Positions 1-10,771 of a stretch of 64,000 nt of DNA are shown one piece after another (within the stretch, counting starts at the first letter, position 1; each line of letters begins with the position of its first letter). Location: NCBI RefSeq assembly GCF_009495745.1, contig NZ_WIDQ01000007.1, positions 62,001-126,000 of the forward strand. Direction: 5' to 3'. The stretch comes from Niveispirillum sp. SYP-B3756 (GTDB lineage: Bacteria; Pseudomonadota; Alphaproteobacteria; Azospirillales; Azospirillaceae). Below the pieces are notes generated by a model. That model was not told where the DNA came from. It searched no databases and saw only the letters and a program-made list of their open reading frames with translations. The position numbers and the translations under genes were made by a program.

Positions 1-121
1 CCGGATGGTCGGGCATGTGGTAGAGGATTTCCGCCGTGGTCAGGCGATAATCCCGCAATTGCCGGGACAGGGACGTGACATTCTGTCCGTGCTGGGACAG
101 GGATGAAGCTGAAATGCCCAT
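1..121 (-). CDS. usg: Usg family protein, 5' end only
   Basis: The reading frame starts at ATG 121-119 and runs off the left edge of the window, so only about 40 N-terminal residues are visible. They contain LSRQLRDYRLTTAEILYHMP, which matches the start of the small alphaproteobacterial Usg family (named for its position upstream of trp genes in Caulobacter); its function is not established. A strong ribosome binding site (GGAAGGAGG) lies just upstream. The gene is divergent from groESL, with a gap of about 270 bases that holds the groESL promoter. The family call rests on the remembered N-terminal motif only. Confidence 0.72.
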   Translation of the reverse strand, partial: MGISASSLSQHGQNVTSLSRQLRDYRLTTAEILYHMPDHP

Positions 122-288
122 GGAACCTCCTTCCCCTTGCAAACCGGTGCCGCAACGCACCATGGGAAGCGTGGCACCATTTTGCGTATTTGTGAATATA
201 TCCTTTTATATCAAATGATTAGCAGCATCATCGCCAGAGTGCTGCCAAACTGTCATCCATCTGACCCCGAATTATGACAAGCGCGCTC

Positions 289-317
289 TTGACAGACAGG
301 GGGGCGATGAATAGGTC
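289..317 (+). promoter_or_regulatory. Candidate groESL promoter
   Basis: TTGACA at 289-294 is a perfect -35 hexamer, followed after 17 bases by TAGGTC (312-317), a weak -10. The CTTGACA context also fits the -35 shared by sigma-70 and heat-shock sigma-32 promoters in alphaproteobacteria. The start site would fall inside or at the edge of the CIRCE operator, which is the usual arrangement for HrcA repression. Confidence 0.6.
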
Positions 318-318
318 T

Positions 319-345
319 TTGGCACTCACTGGGCGTGAGTGCTAA
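319..345 (+). promoter_or_regulatory. CIRCE operator (HrcA binding site)
   Basis: The sequence reads TTGGCACTC, nine spacer bases, then GAGTGCTAA. This matches the CIRCE consensus TTAGCACTC-N9-GAGTGCTAA with one mismatch (G for A at the third base). It lies between the -35/-10 region and groES, so the HrcA repressor would block groESL transcription until heat shock titrates it. No hrcA gene is in this window. Confidence 0.95.
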
Positions 346-391
346 CACAAGGCTCGCGCCTTACACTTTTGCCTATCTCAGGGAGAGATCC

Positions 392-682
392 ATGAAGTTC
401 CGTCCGCTGCACGACCGCGTCGTGGTCAAGCGCGTCGAATCCGAGCAGAAGACTGCCGGCGGCATCATCATCCCCGACACCGCCAAGGAAAAGCCCCAGG
501 AGGGCGAGGTGGTTGCGGTTGGTTCCGGTGCCCGTGACGAATCCGGCAAGCTGATCGCCCTGGACGTGAAGGCTGGCGATCGCGTTCTGTTCGGCAAGTG
601 GTCCGGTACGGAAGTGAAGATCGACGGTGTCGAATACCTGATCATGAAGGAAAGCGACATCATGGGCGTGCTGAACGCCTGA
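392..682 (+). CDS. groES: Co-chaperonin GroES (Hsp10)
   Basis: This 96-residue protein, with the usual GroES length, forms the heptameric lid of the GroEL chamber in the cytoplasm. It begins [18 protein letters not shown], the conserved GroES start, contains the mobile-loop segment with [15 protein letters not shown] (about residues 22-36), and ends in the typical ESDIMGVL strand. An in-frame upstream start at 335 would add residues unrelated to GroES and lies inside the CIRCE region. ATG 392 is therefore chosen, and it follows a GGGAGAG ribosome binding site. It is the first gene of the groESL operon, 51 bases ahead of groEL. Confidence 0.98.
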   Translation: MKFRPLHDRVVVKRVESEQKTAGGIIIPDTAKEKPQEGEVVAVGSGARDESGKLIALDVKAGDRVLFGKWSGTEVKIDGVEYLIMKESDIMGVLNA

Positions 683-706
683 GTCGGTTCACTGAACCCT
701 ATCTGA

Positions 707-2386
<1,680 letters not shown>

Positions 2387-2424
2387 GTCCAACGCCGTTC
2401 AGCCGAACAGGCTTGAGTGCGAAG

Positions 2425-2460
2425 ACCCCCGGCGGAGAAATCCGCCGGGGGTTTTTGTTT
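2425..2460 (+). terminator. Rho-independent terminator of groESL
   Basis: ACCCCCGGCGGA pairs perfectly with TCCGCCGGGGGT across a GAAA tetraloop and is followed by TTTTG TTT. It lies 40 bases after the groEL stop codon. Confidence 0.93.
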
Positions 2461-2731
2461 GGCTACCCCGCTGGGGTGGGAACAGAGTGCTGATATTGTG
2501 GGATATTTCTCTTCGCTGAACGAAATGCTTTGTTGCTTTTTAAGAAACAAAATCGCCAGCAGGGGGTGCCACGAAAAGTTAATGCTTGTGCAATATTGCT
2601 ACACCTATCCTCCTTCTTAAGGATAAGGTTGCCCGGAAAGGGAGAAATACATCACCAGTATGATCTAGGTCAAATTCAGGTGCCGCAACTTTACTTAAGT
2701 TCCCGCCGCATTTTATGCCGGGGGCTGGATC
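2461..2731. other. Intergenic region upstream of the chemoreceptor
   Basis: About 270 bases of lower-GC, non-coding sequence between the groEL terminator and the PAS chemoreceptor. It presumably holds the promoter of the latter. No operator, RNA gene or repeat was recognised; the short frames here have no ribosome binding site and no coding character. Confidence 0.5.
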
Positions 2732-4744
2732 ATGGCGGAACAGGAATGGCTGGTGGCGGCCGAGGATGTGCTGGTGTCGCGGACGGACCTGCAAGGGCGC
2801 ATCCAGTTCGCCAATGAGGCCTTCGTCAAGGCATCCGGCTTCACGCAGGCGGAACTAATCGGTCGGCCGCATAATATTGTTCGCCATCCCGATATGCCCA
2901 AACCCGCCTTCGCCGACCTATGGGCCACCATCAAGGCTGGTCGGCCGTGGGAAGGGCTGGTGAAGAACCGGCGCAAGGATGGCCGCTTCTATTGGGTGCG
3001 GGCCAATGTGACCCCGGTGGTGGAGGGGGGAGCGGTCACCGGCTTCCTCTCCGTGCGCACCCGGCCGGAACGGGCCGATGTGGCGGCGGCTGAACAGCTT
3101 TATGCTGCCATGCGCCGGGGTGATGCCTTGCCGGTACGGCTGCAAAATGGCGAATTGCGGCCGACCCGGCTGGCCGGGCGGCTGGGGTTGCTCTGGCGCA
3201 GCATCGGCAGTCGGCTGCACGGCGCCTTTCTGGGCATGTTCCTGGCGATGGCGGGGTTGGGCGGGATTGGTCTGGCCGGCTTGTCCCAATTGCGGGGAGA
3301 CCTGACCGGGCCCCAGCCCGATGTGATGGTCGCCCTGGCGCGGATTGAGGGGCTGGAGGGGGATTTCATTGCCCTGGGCGTGGTGGCTTTCCTCTTTTTC
3401 CTGCTGGCCGGCTGGCTGCTGCGCCTGTCCATCCGGGCACCGCTGGCGCGGCTTTGCCGGCATCTGGAAGCCATCACCCGTGATCCGCGTAGCCACACGA
3501 TTGAGCCGGCGGCCATCCTGGAATTTGCCGCGGTCACCGATCGGCTGCGGGTGCTGCGCGCCCGGCTGGCCTGCACGGCGGAGGAGGCGGCGGAATGTGA
3601 GCGCCGTGTGGCCGCTGAACGCCAGCGTGCCGTGCAAATGATGGCGGCCACGGTGGAACAGGAAAGTGCACGGGCGGTGGCCGATGTGGTGGCCCGCACC
3701 CATGCCATGACCGATGATGCGGGCACCCTGGCCAGCCGGGCCGGCCGGGTGGGCCAAGCGTCCGGCGGGGTGGCGGCGGCGGCGGAACAGGCGCTGGCCA
3801 ATGCCCAGGCCGTCGCCGCTGCGACCGAGGAATTGTCGGCCACCATCCATGACATTGCCGCCCAGATTGCCCATGCCAGCGACAGCACGGGTGCTGCTGT
3901 GGCCCAAGGCCATCATGCTGCCCAGGTGATTGAAGCCCTGCGCCAGCAGGTGGACGGCATCGGGGAGATGGCGGCCCTGATCGCCCAGATCGCCAACCAG
4001 ACCAACCTGCTGGCGCTCAATGCCAGTATCGAGGCGGCGCGGGCCGGTGACGCCGGCAAGGGCTTTGCCGTGGTGGCGGGGGAGGTGAAGCATCTGGCCA
4101 CCCTGACAGCGCAATCAACCGACGCTATCACCACCCGCATTCAGGATATCCGCAACGCCACTGGCGATGCCGTGCAGGCGGTGGAGGGGATCGGCGGCCG
4201 CGTCGCGGAAATCGACGCCATCGCCGGTGGTATTGCCGGCGCTATGCAGCAACAGGCCGCCGCCACGCGGGAAATCAGCCGCAATGTGCAGGAAACCACC
4301 GCCGCCGCGCGAGAGGTGGCGGAACTGATCGGTGGCGTGGCGCGGGAGGCGGCGGAAAGCGGCGATCAGGCCCAGATGGTCGCCGGCAATGCCGCTGCCG
4401 TGGCCGGTGCCATTGAGGAATTGCACAAAGTGCTGGTGCGGGTGGTGCGCACGGCCACGCCGGATGCCGACCGGCGCGGGGCTAGGCGCTACAATGTTGA
4501 TATTCCGTGTGAAACAAAGCTGGAAGGGGCGGCGGCCCAGCCGGCCCGGCTGGTGGATCTGTCGGCCGGCGGGGCCAGCCTGTCGGGGCTGGTGCTGGAG
4601 CCGGAGGCGCGCGGGCAGGTGATCCTGCCCCGGATCGGCCAACCGCTGGGCTTCCGGGTGCGCGGCAAATCCGCCACCCGGGCCCATATCATCTTCGACC
4701 AGCCGCTGCCGGAACCGGTTTTGACGGCCCTGGCAGCGGAATAG
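2732..4744 (+). CDS. Aer-like chemoreceptor: PAS - two TM helices - MCP signalling - PilZ
   Basis: A 670-residue energy/aerotaxis-type receptor. Residues about 10-112 form a PAS domain with the Aer-like [16 protein letters not shown] segment that in Aer proteins helps hold FAD. Two hydrophobic stretches follow (about 164-187 and 211-232), separated by a short loop rather than a large periplasmic sensor. The cytoplasmic MCP signalling hairpin has its tip at [20 protein letters not shown] (about 423-442). The last 90 residues carry PilZ motifs, RRGARRYNV (RxxxR) and DLSAGGA (D/NxSxxG), expected to bind cyclic di-GMP. Azospirillum chemoreceptors with C-terminal PilZ domains (Tlp1, Aer) are known, so the architecture fits the inferred lineage. 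No CheA/CheW genes are nearby. ATG 2732 is the natural start. Confidence 0.92.
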   Translation: MAEQEWLVAAEDVLVSRTDLQGRIQFANEAFVKASGFTQAELIGRPHNIVRHPDMPKPAFADLWATIKAGRPWEGLVKNRRKDGRFYWVRANVTPVVEGGAVTGFLSVRTRPERADVAAAEQLYAAMRRGDALPVRLQNGELRPTRLAGRLGLLWRSIGSRLHGAFLGMFLAMAGLGGIGLAGLSQLRGDLTGPQPDVMVALARIEGLEGDFIALGVVAFLFFLLAGWLLRLSIRAPLARLCRHLEAITRDPRSHTIEPAAILEFAAVTDRLRVLRARLACTAEEAAECERRVAAERQRAVQMMAATVEQESARAVADVVARTHAMTDDAGTLASRAGRVGQASGGVAAAAEQALANAQAVAAATEELSATIHDIAAQIAHASDSTGAAVAQGHHAAQVIEALRQQVDGIGEMAALIAQIANQTNLLALNASIEAARAGDAGKGFAVVAGEVKHLATLTAQSTDAITTRIQDIRNATGDAVQAVEGIGGRVAEIDAIAGGIAGAMQQQAAATREISRNVQETTAAAREVAELIGGVAREAAESGDQAQMVAGNAAAVAGAIEELHKVLVRVVRTATPDADRRGARRYNVDIPCETKLEGAAAQPARLVDLSAGGASLSGLVLEPEARGQVILPRIGQPLGFRVRGKSATRAHIIFDQPLPEPVLTALAAE

Positions 4745-4755
4745 GGGATTACTTA

Positions 4756-4919
4756 GTGTCTGTCCGGAAAGTTATCGCATCTTTCGAACCCTTGACCTCT
4801 CCCCACCGTCATTCCCGCGAAGGCGGGAATCCATACGACAGCACGGATTTTGGATTCCCGCCTTCGCGGGAATGACGGTTAAGCGATTGGAAAAGAAGTG
4901 AAAGCTCTTGGACGGACTC
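4756..4919 (+). mobile_element. MITE-like element, copy A, with palindromic core
   Basis: A 164-base non-coding element bounded by imperfect inverted ends (GTGTCTGTCC and GGACGGACTC) and flanked on both sides by TTA (4753-4755 and 4920-4922), as expected of a 3-bp target duplication. Its core (4806-4878) is a long inverted repeat with arms GTCATTCCCGCGAAGGCGGG and its complement, around a 25-base loop. Related copies lie at 45363-45483 and 61504-61669, with a variant at about 58726-58912. The right end touches the stop codon of the minus-strand gene that follows. Derivation from an IS5-family (IS1031-type, TNA target) element is an inference. Confidence 0.7.
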
Positions 4920-5468
4920 TTACGGCTTGGCCGCCGGTGCCGTGCCGTTATTGCGGGCCTTGAAGGCGCGCAGTTGCACATTGAACCGCTCGGCGAACAA
5001 CTGCATGGCGGAGATGGTCAGGTCATGCTGGGCTGTCAGCGACAGATATTCATGCACGGTCAGACGGCTGTAATTGGCCTGCACCAGCGCGTCCAGGCAG
5101 CGGTTGAATTCCTCCGACTCGCTGACATAGGCCTTCACGCGCAATTGCGCCTGCCGGATTTCCTCCTCATTGGCCTTGGTGCCATCCGGCACATCGCCCG
5201 GCAGCTTGGGGCGGGTGCAGCCTTCCGGGGCCTTGTGCTGGGCGGCCTTGGCCTGGGCTTCCGTCTGCTTCACGATATCGCCCATGGTGGGCAGGTTCGT
5301 GGCGGCGGGCAGGGGGGCGGCGGCCTTGGGTGCCGGCTGGGATGCCTGCCGCACAATGTCCCCCATGGTGGGGCCGACCGGCTCACTCTTGTCGGGGGCG
5401 GCATAGGCGGTGCCGGCGCTGAACAACAGGGCGGCGGCGACAAGGGTACGGGACGACAGCACGGACAT
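4920..5468 (-). CDS. Secreted protein of unknown function
   Basis: A predicted 182-residue exported protein. ATG 5468 is chosen because it begins a clear signal peptide (MSVLSSRTLVAAALLFSAGTAYA); an upstream extension in the same frame lacks a signal sequence. The mature part has two copies of the short motif GPTMGDIVRQ / LPTMGDIVKQ (a tandem MGDIV repeat) in an Ala/Pro-rich region. A charged, probably helical C-terminal domain with two cysteines follows, containing SESEEFNRCLDALVQANYSR. I do not recognise the family. It lies head-to-head with murI about 160 bases away, and its stop codon overlaps the flank of the MITE-like element. Confidence 0.75.
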   Translation of the reverse strand: MSVLSSRTLVAAALLFSAGTAYAAPDKSEPVGPTMGDIVRQASQPAPKAAAPLPAATNLPTMGDIVKQTEAQAKAAQHKAPEGCTRPKLPGDVPDGTKANEEEIRQAQLRVKAYVSESEEFNRCLDALVQANYSRLTVHEYLSLTAQHDLTISAMQLFAERFNVQLRAFKARNNGTAPAAKP

Positions 5469-5631
5469 GGTGCGGAAATATCTCCAGCGCGGGGTATGCC
5501 TAACAAGCGCGCAGGGAATTACGCACAGGCAGGGGCCGCTTGGCAAGGGGCTGCCCTGTCGCAATGGCCCTTCCATCGCCATGATCCCATGTTACACCCA
5601 GGAAATTCGGTAGTCTGGGTGGACCTGTTTC

Positions 5632-6468
5632 ATGATCGGTGTGTTTGATTCCGGCCATGGTGGGCTGACGGTGCTGCGTGCCTTGCATGATGCCATGCCG
5701 ACGCATGATTTCCTGTATCTCGGCGATCATCATTTCGCCCCTTATGGCGACCGCACCCCGGAAGAGATTTATCAACTGACGCTGGACAGCGTGTCCCGGC
5801 TGTTCGACCAGGGGGCACGGCTGGTGGTGCTGGCCTGTAACACCGCCTCGGCCGTGGCCCTGCGCCGCCTGCAACAGACCTGGCTGGACGGGGCCTATCC
5901 CGGCCGGCGGGTGCTGGGCGTGCTGGTGCCGATGGTGGAGGCCATTACCGGCGTGCCCTGGATGGCCGATCTGGCTGCCGATCGCCCCGCCGGGCCGCCG
6001 CGCACCATCGGCATTTTCGCCACCAGCCGCACGGTGGACAGTGGCGCCTATCCGCGCGAAGTCAGCCACCGTGCTCCGGAAGTGCGCGTGGTGCAGCAGG
6101 CCTGCCCGGAACTGGTACGGCTGATCGAAGGCGATGCTCCGCCCGCCCAGGTACGCGACGCCATCCACCGCTATACCGATGGCTTGCTGGGCCAGTTGGG
6201 CGGCGGCGCCCCCCAGGCGGTGATGCTGGGCTGCACCCATTACCCGCTGGTGGCCGATGCCTTTATCACAGCATTGCCGCAGGGGGTGGAGGTGCTGTCA
6301 CAACCGGACCTGACGGCGCGCAGTCTGGCCGCCTATCTGCAACGCCACCCGGAATTTGACCGGCCCGGCAGCGGGCAGGTGCAGTTCCTGACCACGGGGG
6401 AGGCCGGCCGCATAACCCTGCTGGCCACCCGTTTCTTCGGCAAACCGGCGCGGTTTGAGCGGGTGTAG
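5632..6468 (+). CDS. murI: Glutamate racemase
   Basis: A 278-residue enzyme that converts L-glutamate to D-glutamate for peptidoglycan synthesis. It starts with the family signature GVFDSGHGGLTVLRAL (catalytic Asp of DSG). The first catalytic cysteine lies in VVLACNTASA (about residue 64) and the second in MLGCTHYPLV (about residue 203). Length and motif spacing are those of full MurI. The gene stands alone and is divergent from the secreted-protein gene. ATG 5632 is the only plausible start and gives the expected N-terminus directly. Confidence 0.96.
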   Translation: MIGVFDSGHGGLTVLRALHDAMPTHDFLYLGDHHFAPYGDRTPEEIYQLTLDSVSRLFDQGARLVVLACNTASAVALRRLQQTWLDGAYPGRRVLGVLVPMVEAITGVPWMADLAADRPAGPPRTIGIFATSRTVDSGAYPREVSHRAPEVRVVQQACPELVRLIEGDAPPAQVRDAIHRYTDGLLGQLGGGAPQAVMLGCTHYPLVADAFITALPQGVEVLSQPDLTARSLAAYLQRHPEFDRPGSGQVQFLTTGEAGRITLLATRFFGKPARFERV

Positions 6469-6476
6469 GGAAACAC

Positions 6477-6541
6477 ACCAAGGGTCATGTCCTATGACCC
6501 TTGGTGGCCAGCGACCGCTGGCCCGCGGGCACGTGCCCGCG
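6477..6541. repeat. Cluster of three consecutive short palindromes
   Basis: Three hairpin-forming sequences follow the murI stop codon back to back. ACCAAGGGTCAT pairs with ATGACCCTTGGT (6477-6505), then TGGCCAGCG pairs with CGCTGGCC, then CGCGGGCAC pairs with GTGCCCGCG (to about 6541). None has a T-tract on the plus strand. They sit between the convergent genes murI and ctaA, so they may act as a bidirectional termination or mRNA-end structure. Confidence 0.55.
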
Positions 6542-6587
6542 TAAGCCCAAGTTGCCGGAGGCAGCGCCCGGCACTTGAGGGAACGGA

Positions 6588-7715
6588 TTAAATCCCCGGC
6601 CGGCGCAGCGTATGCAGTGACCAGACCAGCAGGCCGATCACCACCATGGCCCCGCCCTGGTGGGCGGACCCCAACGCCACCGGCACGGCCAGCAGCAGGG
6701 TGGTGATGCCCAGCCCCACCTGGGCCAGCACGCCTGCCGCCAGCCCCAGCGCCACCTGCTTGGCACGGGCGGCCAGGTCGCGGCGCTGGCCGATGCGCCA
6801 GACATAGCTCAGCACCGTCAGCGCCGTCACAATGGCCAGCCAGCGGTGGGTGAATTGCACAGCGGCGGTATTTTCCAGGAAATTCAGCCAGGCGGGGGAG
6901 AGGTTCCAGACCTCTGGCGGCATGAAATCGCCATTCATCGTTGGCCAGGTATTGTACGCGAAGCCGGCATCCAGCCCGGCGACAAAGGCCCCCCAGACCA
7001 CGGTGATCCCCACCAGCGCCAGGGCCGCCCGCCCATGCCAGACCAGCGGGGACAGTTCCGGCCGCGGCCCCGCCCCCGGATGGCGCAGGTTGAGTGCGGT
7101 ACGGATCAACAGGGCATAGAGGATCAGCGCCATGGAAAGATGCATGGCCAGCCGGTAATGCGACACATCGGTGCGTTCCGACAGGCCTGATTGCACCATG
7201 AACCAGCCGATGAAACCCTGCAGCCCGCCCAGCAGGAACAGCCCCACCAGCCGGGGCAGCATGGGGCGGGAGATCATGCCTTTCACGGCGAACCAGACCA
7301 GGGGCAGGGCGAACACCACGCCGATCAGCCGGCCCCACAGCCGGTGGAACCATTCCCAGAAGAAGATGTGCTTGAATTCCTCCAGGCTCATCCCCCGGTT
7401 CAGCACCTGATATTCGGGGATTTGCTTGTATTTCTCGAATTCTGCCAGCCATTGCGCCTCTGACAGAGGCGGGATGGCGCCGCTGATCGGCTTCCATTCG
7501 GTGATGGAAAGCCCGCTTTCGGTCAGCCTTGTGATGGCGCCGATAATGGCCATGGCGAAGACCATGGCCGCACAGAGCAACAGCCAGTTCGCCACCCGGT
7601 GGGCGGCGGCGGGGGAGGAGACGGCGGGAAAGCGGCTGGTCGTCAAGGTCAGGCCTGTCGCTGGGAAAACGGCTTTGTAGCAAGCCGATATGGACCCATC
7701 GCGCGCGATCGTCAA
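6588..7715 (-). CDS. ctaA: Haem A synthase, COX15/CtaA type
   Basis: An integral membrane protein of up to 375 residues that oxidises haem O to haem A for aa3-type cytochrome oxidase. It has about eight hydrophobic segments and the four conserved haem-ligand histidines in FFWEWFHRLWGR, YRLAMHLSMAL, VQFTHRWLAI and GSAHQGG. The TRLTESGLSITEWKP block is characteristic of the alphaproteobacterial/mitochondrial COX15 subgroup. No in-frame ATG lies near the N-terminus; TTG at 7715 or at 7646 are candidate starts, so the N-terminal 23 residues are uncertain. It begins 3 bases after thiE in the same direction and may be co-transcribed with the thiamine operon, which is functionally unrelated. Confidence 0.93.
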   Translation of the reverse strand: MTIARDGSISACYKAVFPATGLTLTTSRFPAVSSPAAAHRVANWLLLCAAMVFAMAIIGAITRLTESGLSITEWKPISGAIPPLSEAQWLAEFEKYKQIPEYQVLNRGMSLEEFKHIFFWEWFHRLWGRLIGVVFALPLVWFAVKGMISRPMLPRLVGLFLLGGLQGFIGWFMVQSGLSERTDVSHYRLAMHLSMALILYALLIRTALNLRHPGAGPRPELSPLVWHGRAALALVGITVVWGAFVAGLDAGFAYNTWPTMNGDFMPPEVWNLSPAWLNFLENTAAVQFTHRWLAIVTALTVLSYVWRIGQRRDLAARAKQVALGLAAGVLAQVGLGITTLLLAVPVALGSAHQGGAMVVIGLLVWSLHTLRRPGI

Positions 7716-7718
7716 ACC

Positions 7719-9335
<1,617 letters not shown>

Positions 9336-9350
9336 AATGGATCCCTTTGC

Positions 9351-10508
9351 TCAGGCGGCCACGACACCCAGGCGGGCAAAGCGCCCCGCACCGAAGCCGG
9401 CGATCTTTTCGTCCACCCGGCCGGTCAATACAAGATCGGCAATGGTATGGGCGGTGATGGGGGCCAGCAGAATGCCGTTGCGGTGATGGCCGGTGGCCAG
9501 CGCCAGCCCCTCCACCCCCTCGGCCCAGCCCAGGATGGGTGCATCATCGCGGCAACCGGGGCGCAGGCCGTTCCACATTTCCCGGATGGGCAGTTCCTCA
9601 ATCCCCGGCAAGGTACGCCACGCGGCTTCCAGCAGGGCCAGCACGCCGCCCGCCGTCATCTGGTCGTCAAAGCCCTTTTCCTCCGTCGTGGCACCGACGA
9701 TCAGCGTGCCATCGGCGCGCGGCACCAGATAGCATTTGGGGCCCCAGACGACATGGTTCAACAGCGGGGCGGCCGGGTCCATGGCGATGGACAGCATCTG
9801 CCCCTTCACCGGGCGCACCGGTGGCGGCACGGGCAGGCCGGGCAGCAGGCGCGACCAGGCCCCTGCCGCCAGCACCACCTTGTCCGCGGCCTGCACCCGG
9901 TCGCCCAGTTGCACGCCGGTGACGCGGCCGGCGCTGATCTCCAGCCCCGTCACCGGCGTGCCTTCATGCAGGCGGCCACCGGCCTTGGCCAGGGCCACGC
10001 GCAGGGCGGCGGTGGCCAGACGGTTATCCACCTGCCCATCGCGGGGGGAATAGACGGCGGCGGCCGTGCGCGGGTTCAGGAATGGCTCCCGCTCCTTGGC
10101 CTGGGCACCGGTCAGCCAGTGGATATCCAGCCCCAGCCCGCGCTGGAATTCGTAATTGCTGCGCAGCGTTTCCACATCATCGCGGGTCAGCGCCACCACC
10201 ATGGTGCCTTCGCGGCGCAGGCCGACGGGCAGGCCGCTGGCCGCTTCCAGTTCGGCGGCGAAGTCGGGCCACATTTCCCGGCTGGCCAGGCAGAGCGGCA
10301 GCAGCGGCTGTTCACCCGGCTCTGCCTCCACGGCGGCGGCCAGCATCCCGGCGGCGGCGCGGCTGGCCCGTTGGCCGGCAGCGGCGTCGCGTTCAAAAAT
10401 ATCCACCGACGCGCCGGCCAGCGCCAGCCGCCAGCCAATGGCCAGCCCGATGATGCCGCCGCCGATGAGGACGACACGCGGTTGCGATGAAGACATGGCT
10501 ATGGACAT
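9351..10508 (-). CDS. thiO: Glycine oxidase ThiO
   Basis: A 385-residue FAD-dependent oxidase that turns glycine into dehydroglycine for thiazole synthesis, the oxygen-dependent alternative to ThiH. The N-terminal dinucleotide-binding motif is VVLIGGGIIGLAIGWRLA. The C-terminal ATGHHRNGILLAPITAHTIA segment is the conserved FAD/substrate end of the DAO family. ATG 10508 is preferred over ATG 10496 because the Shine-Dalgarno-like GGGAGGA at the 3' edge of the TPP riboswitch lies about 10 bases before it. It is first in thiOSGE. Confidence 0.94.
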   Translation of the reverse strand: MSIAMSSSQPRVVLIGGGIIGLAIGWRLALAGASVDIFERDAAAGQRASRAAAGMLAAAVEAEPGEQPLLPLCLASREMWPDFAAELEAASGLPVGLRREGTMVVALTRDDVETLRSNYEFQRGLGLDIHWLTGAQAKEREPFLNPRTAAAVYSPRDGQVDNRLATAALRVALAKAGGRLHEGTPVTGLEISAGRVTGVQLGDRVQAADKVVLAAGAWSRLLPGLPVPPPVRPVKGQMLSIAMDPAAPLLNHVVWGPKCYLVPRADGTLIVGATTEEKGFDDQMTAGGVLALLEAAWRTLPGIEELPIREMWNGLRPGCRDDAPILGWAEGVEGLALATGHHRNGILLAPITAHTIADLVLTGRVDEKIAGFGAGRFARLGVVAA

Positions 10509-10515
10509 GGGTAAG

Positions 10516-10604
10516 GCATCCTCCCTTCGCCGGCATGACCCGGATCAGGTTCGATGGGTATGATCTCAGCCGCGCCGATGCATCCACCGGCCACGGCACC
10601 CCAG
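10516..10604 (-). promoter_or_regulatory. TPP riboswitch (THI element)
   Basis: Read on the minus strand, the leader contains GGGGTGCC, CTGAGAT, ATACCC, GAACCTGATCCGG and GCCGGCGAAGGGA in the conserved THI-box order and spacing. The last segment runs into the Shine-Dalgarno-like GGGAGGA of thiO. No separate terminator hairpin with a T-tract was seen between it and thiO, so control is probably at translation initiation, as is common in proteobacteria. Confidence 0.97.
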
Positions 10605-10684
10605 ATTGACGATAAGAAGAGTCATGGGCCTGTCACAGACCGAAAGCAAGGCCCGGACATGGCCGTCACCCATGCTTGGCACAA

Positions 10685-10718
10685 ATGGAAAACCCCGCCC
10701 GATGGCTCGGGCGGGGTT
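10685..10718 (-). terminator. Terminator of the chemoreceptor gene
   Basis: AACCCCGCCCGA (10691-10702) pairs perfectly with TCGGGCGGGGTT (10707-10718). On the minus strand the stem is followed by TTTTCCAT. It lies between the chemoreceptor stop codon and the thiO leader. Confidence 0.85.
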
Positions 10719-10771
10719 GCGAATGGCTGAAAGTCGGGGGGAGGGAGGATCTCCGCTTCCCCCCGGCGGCA

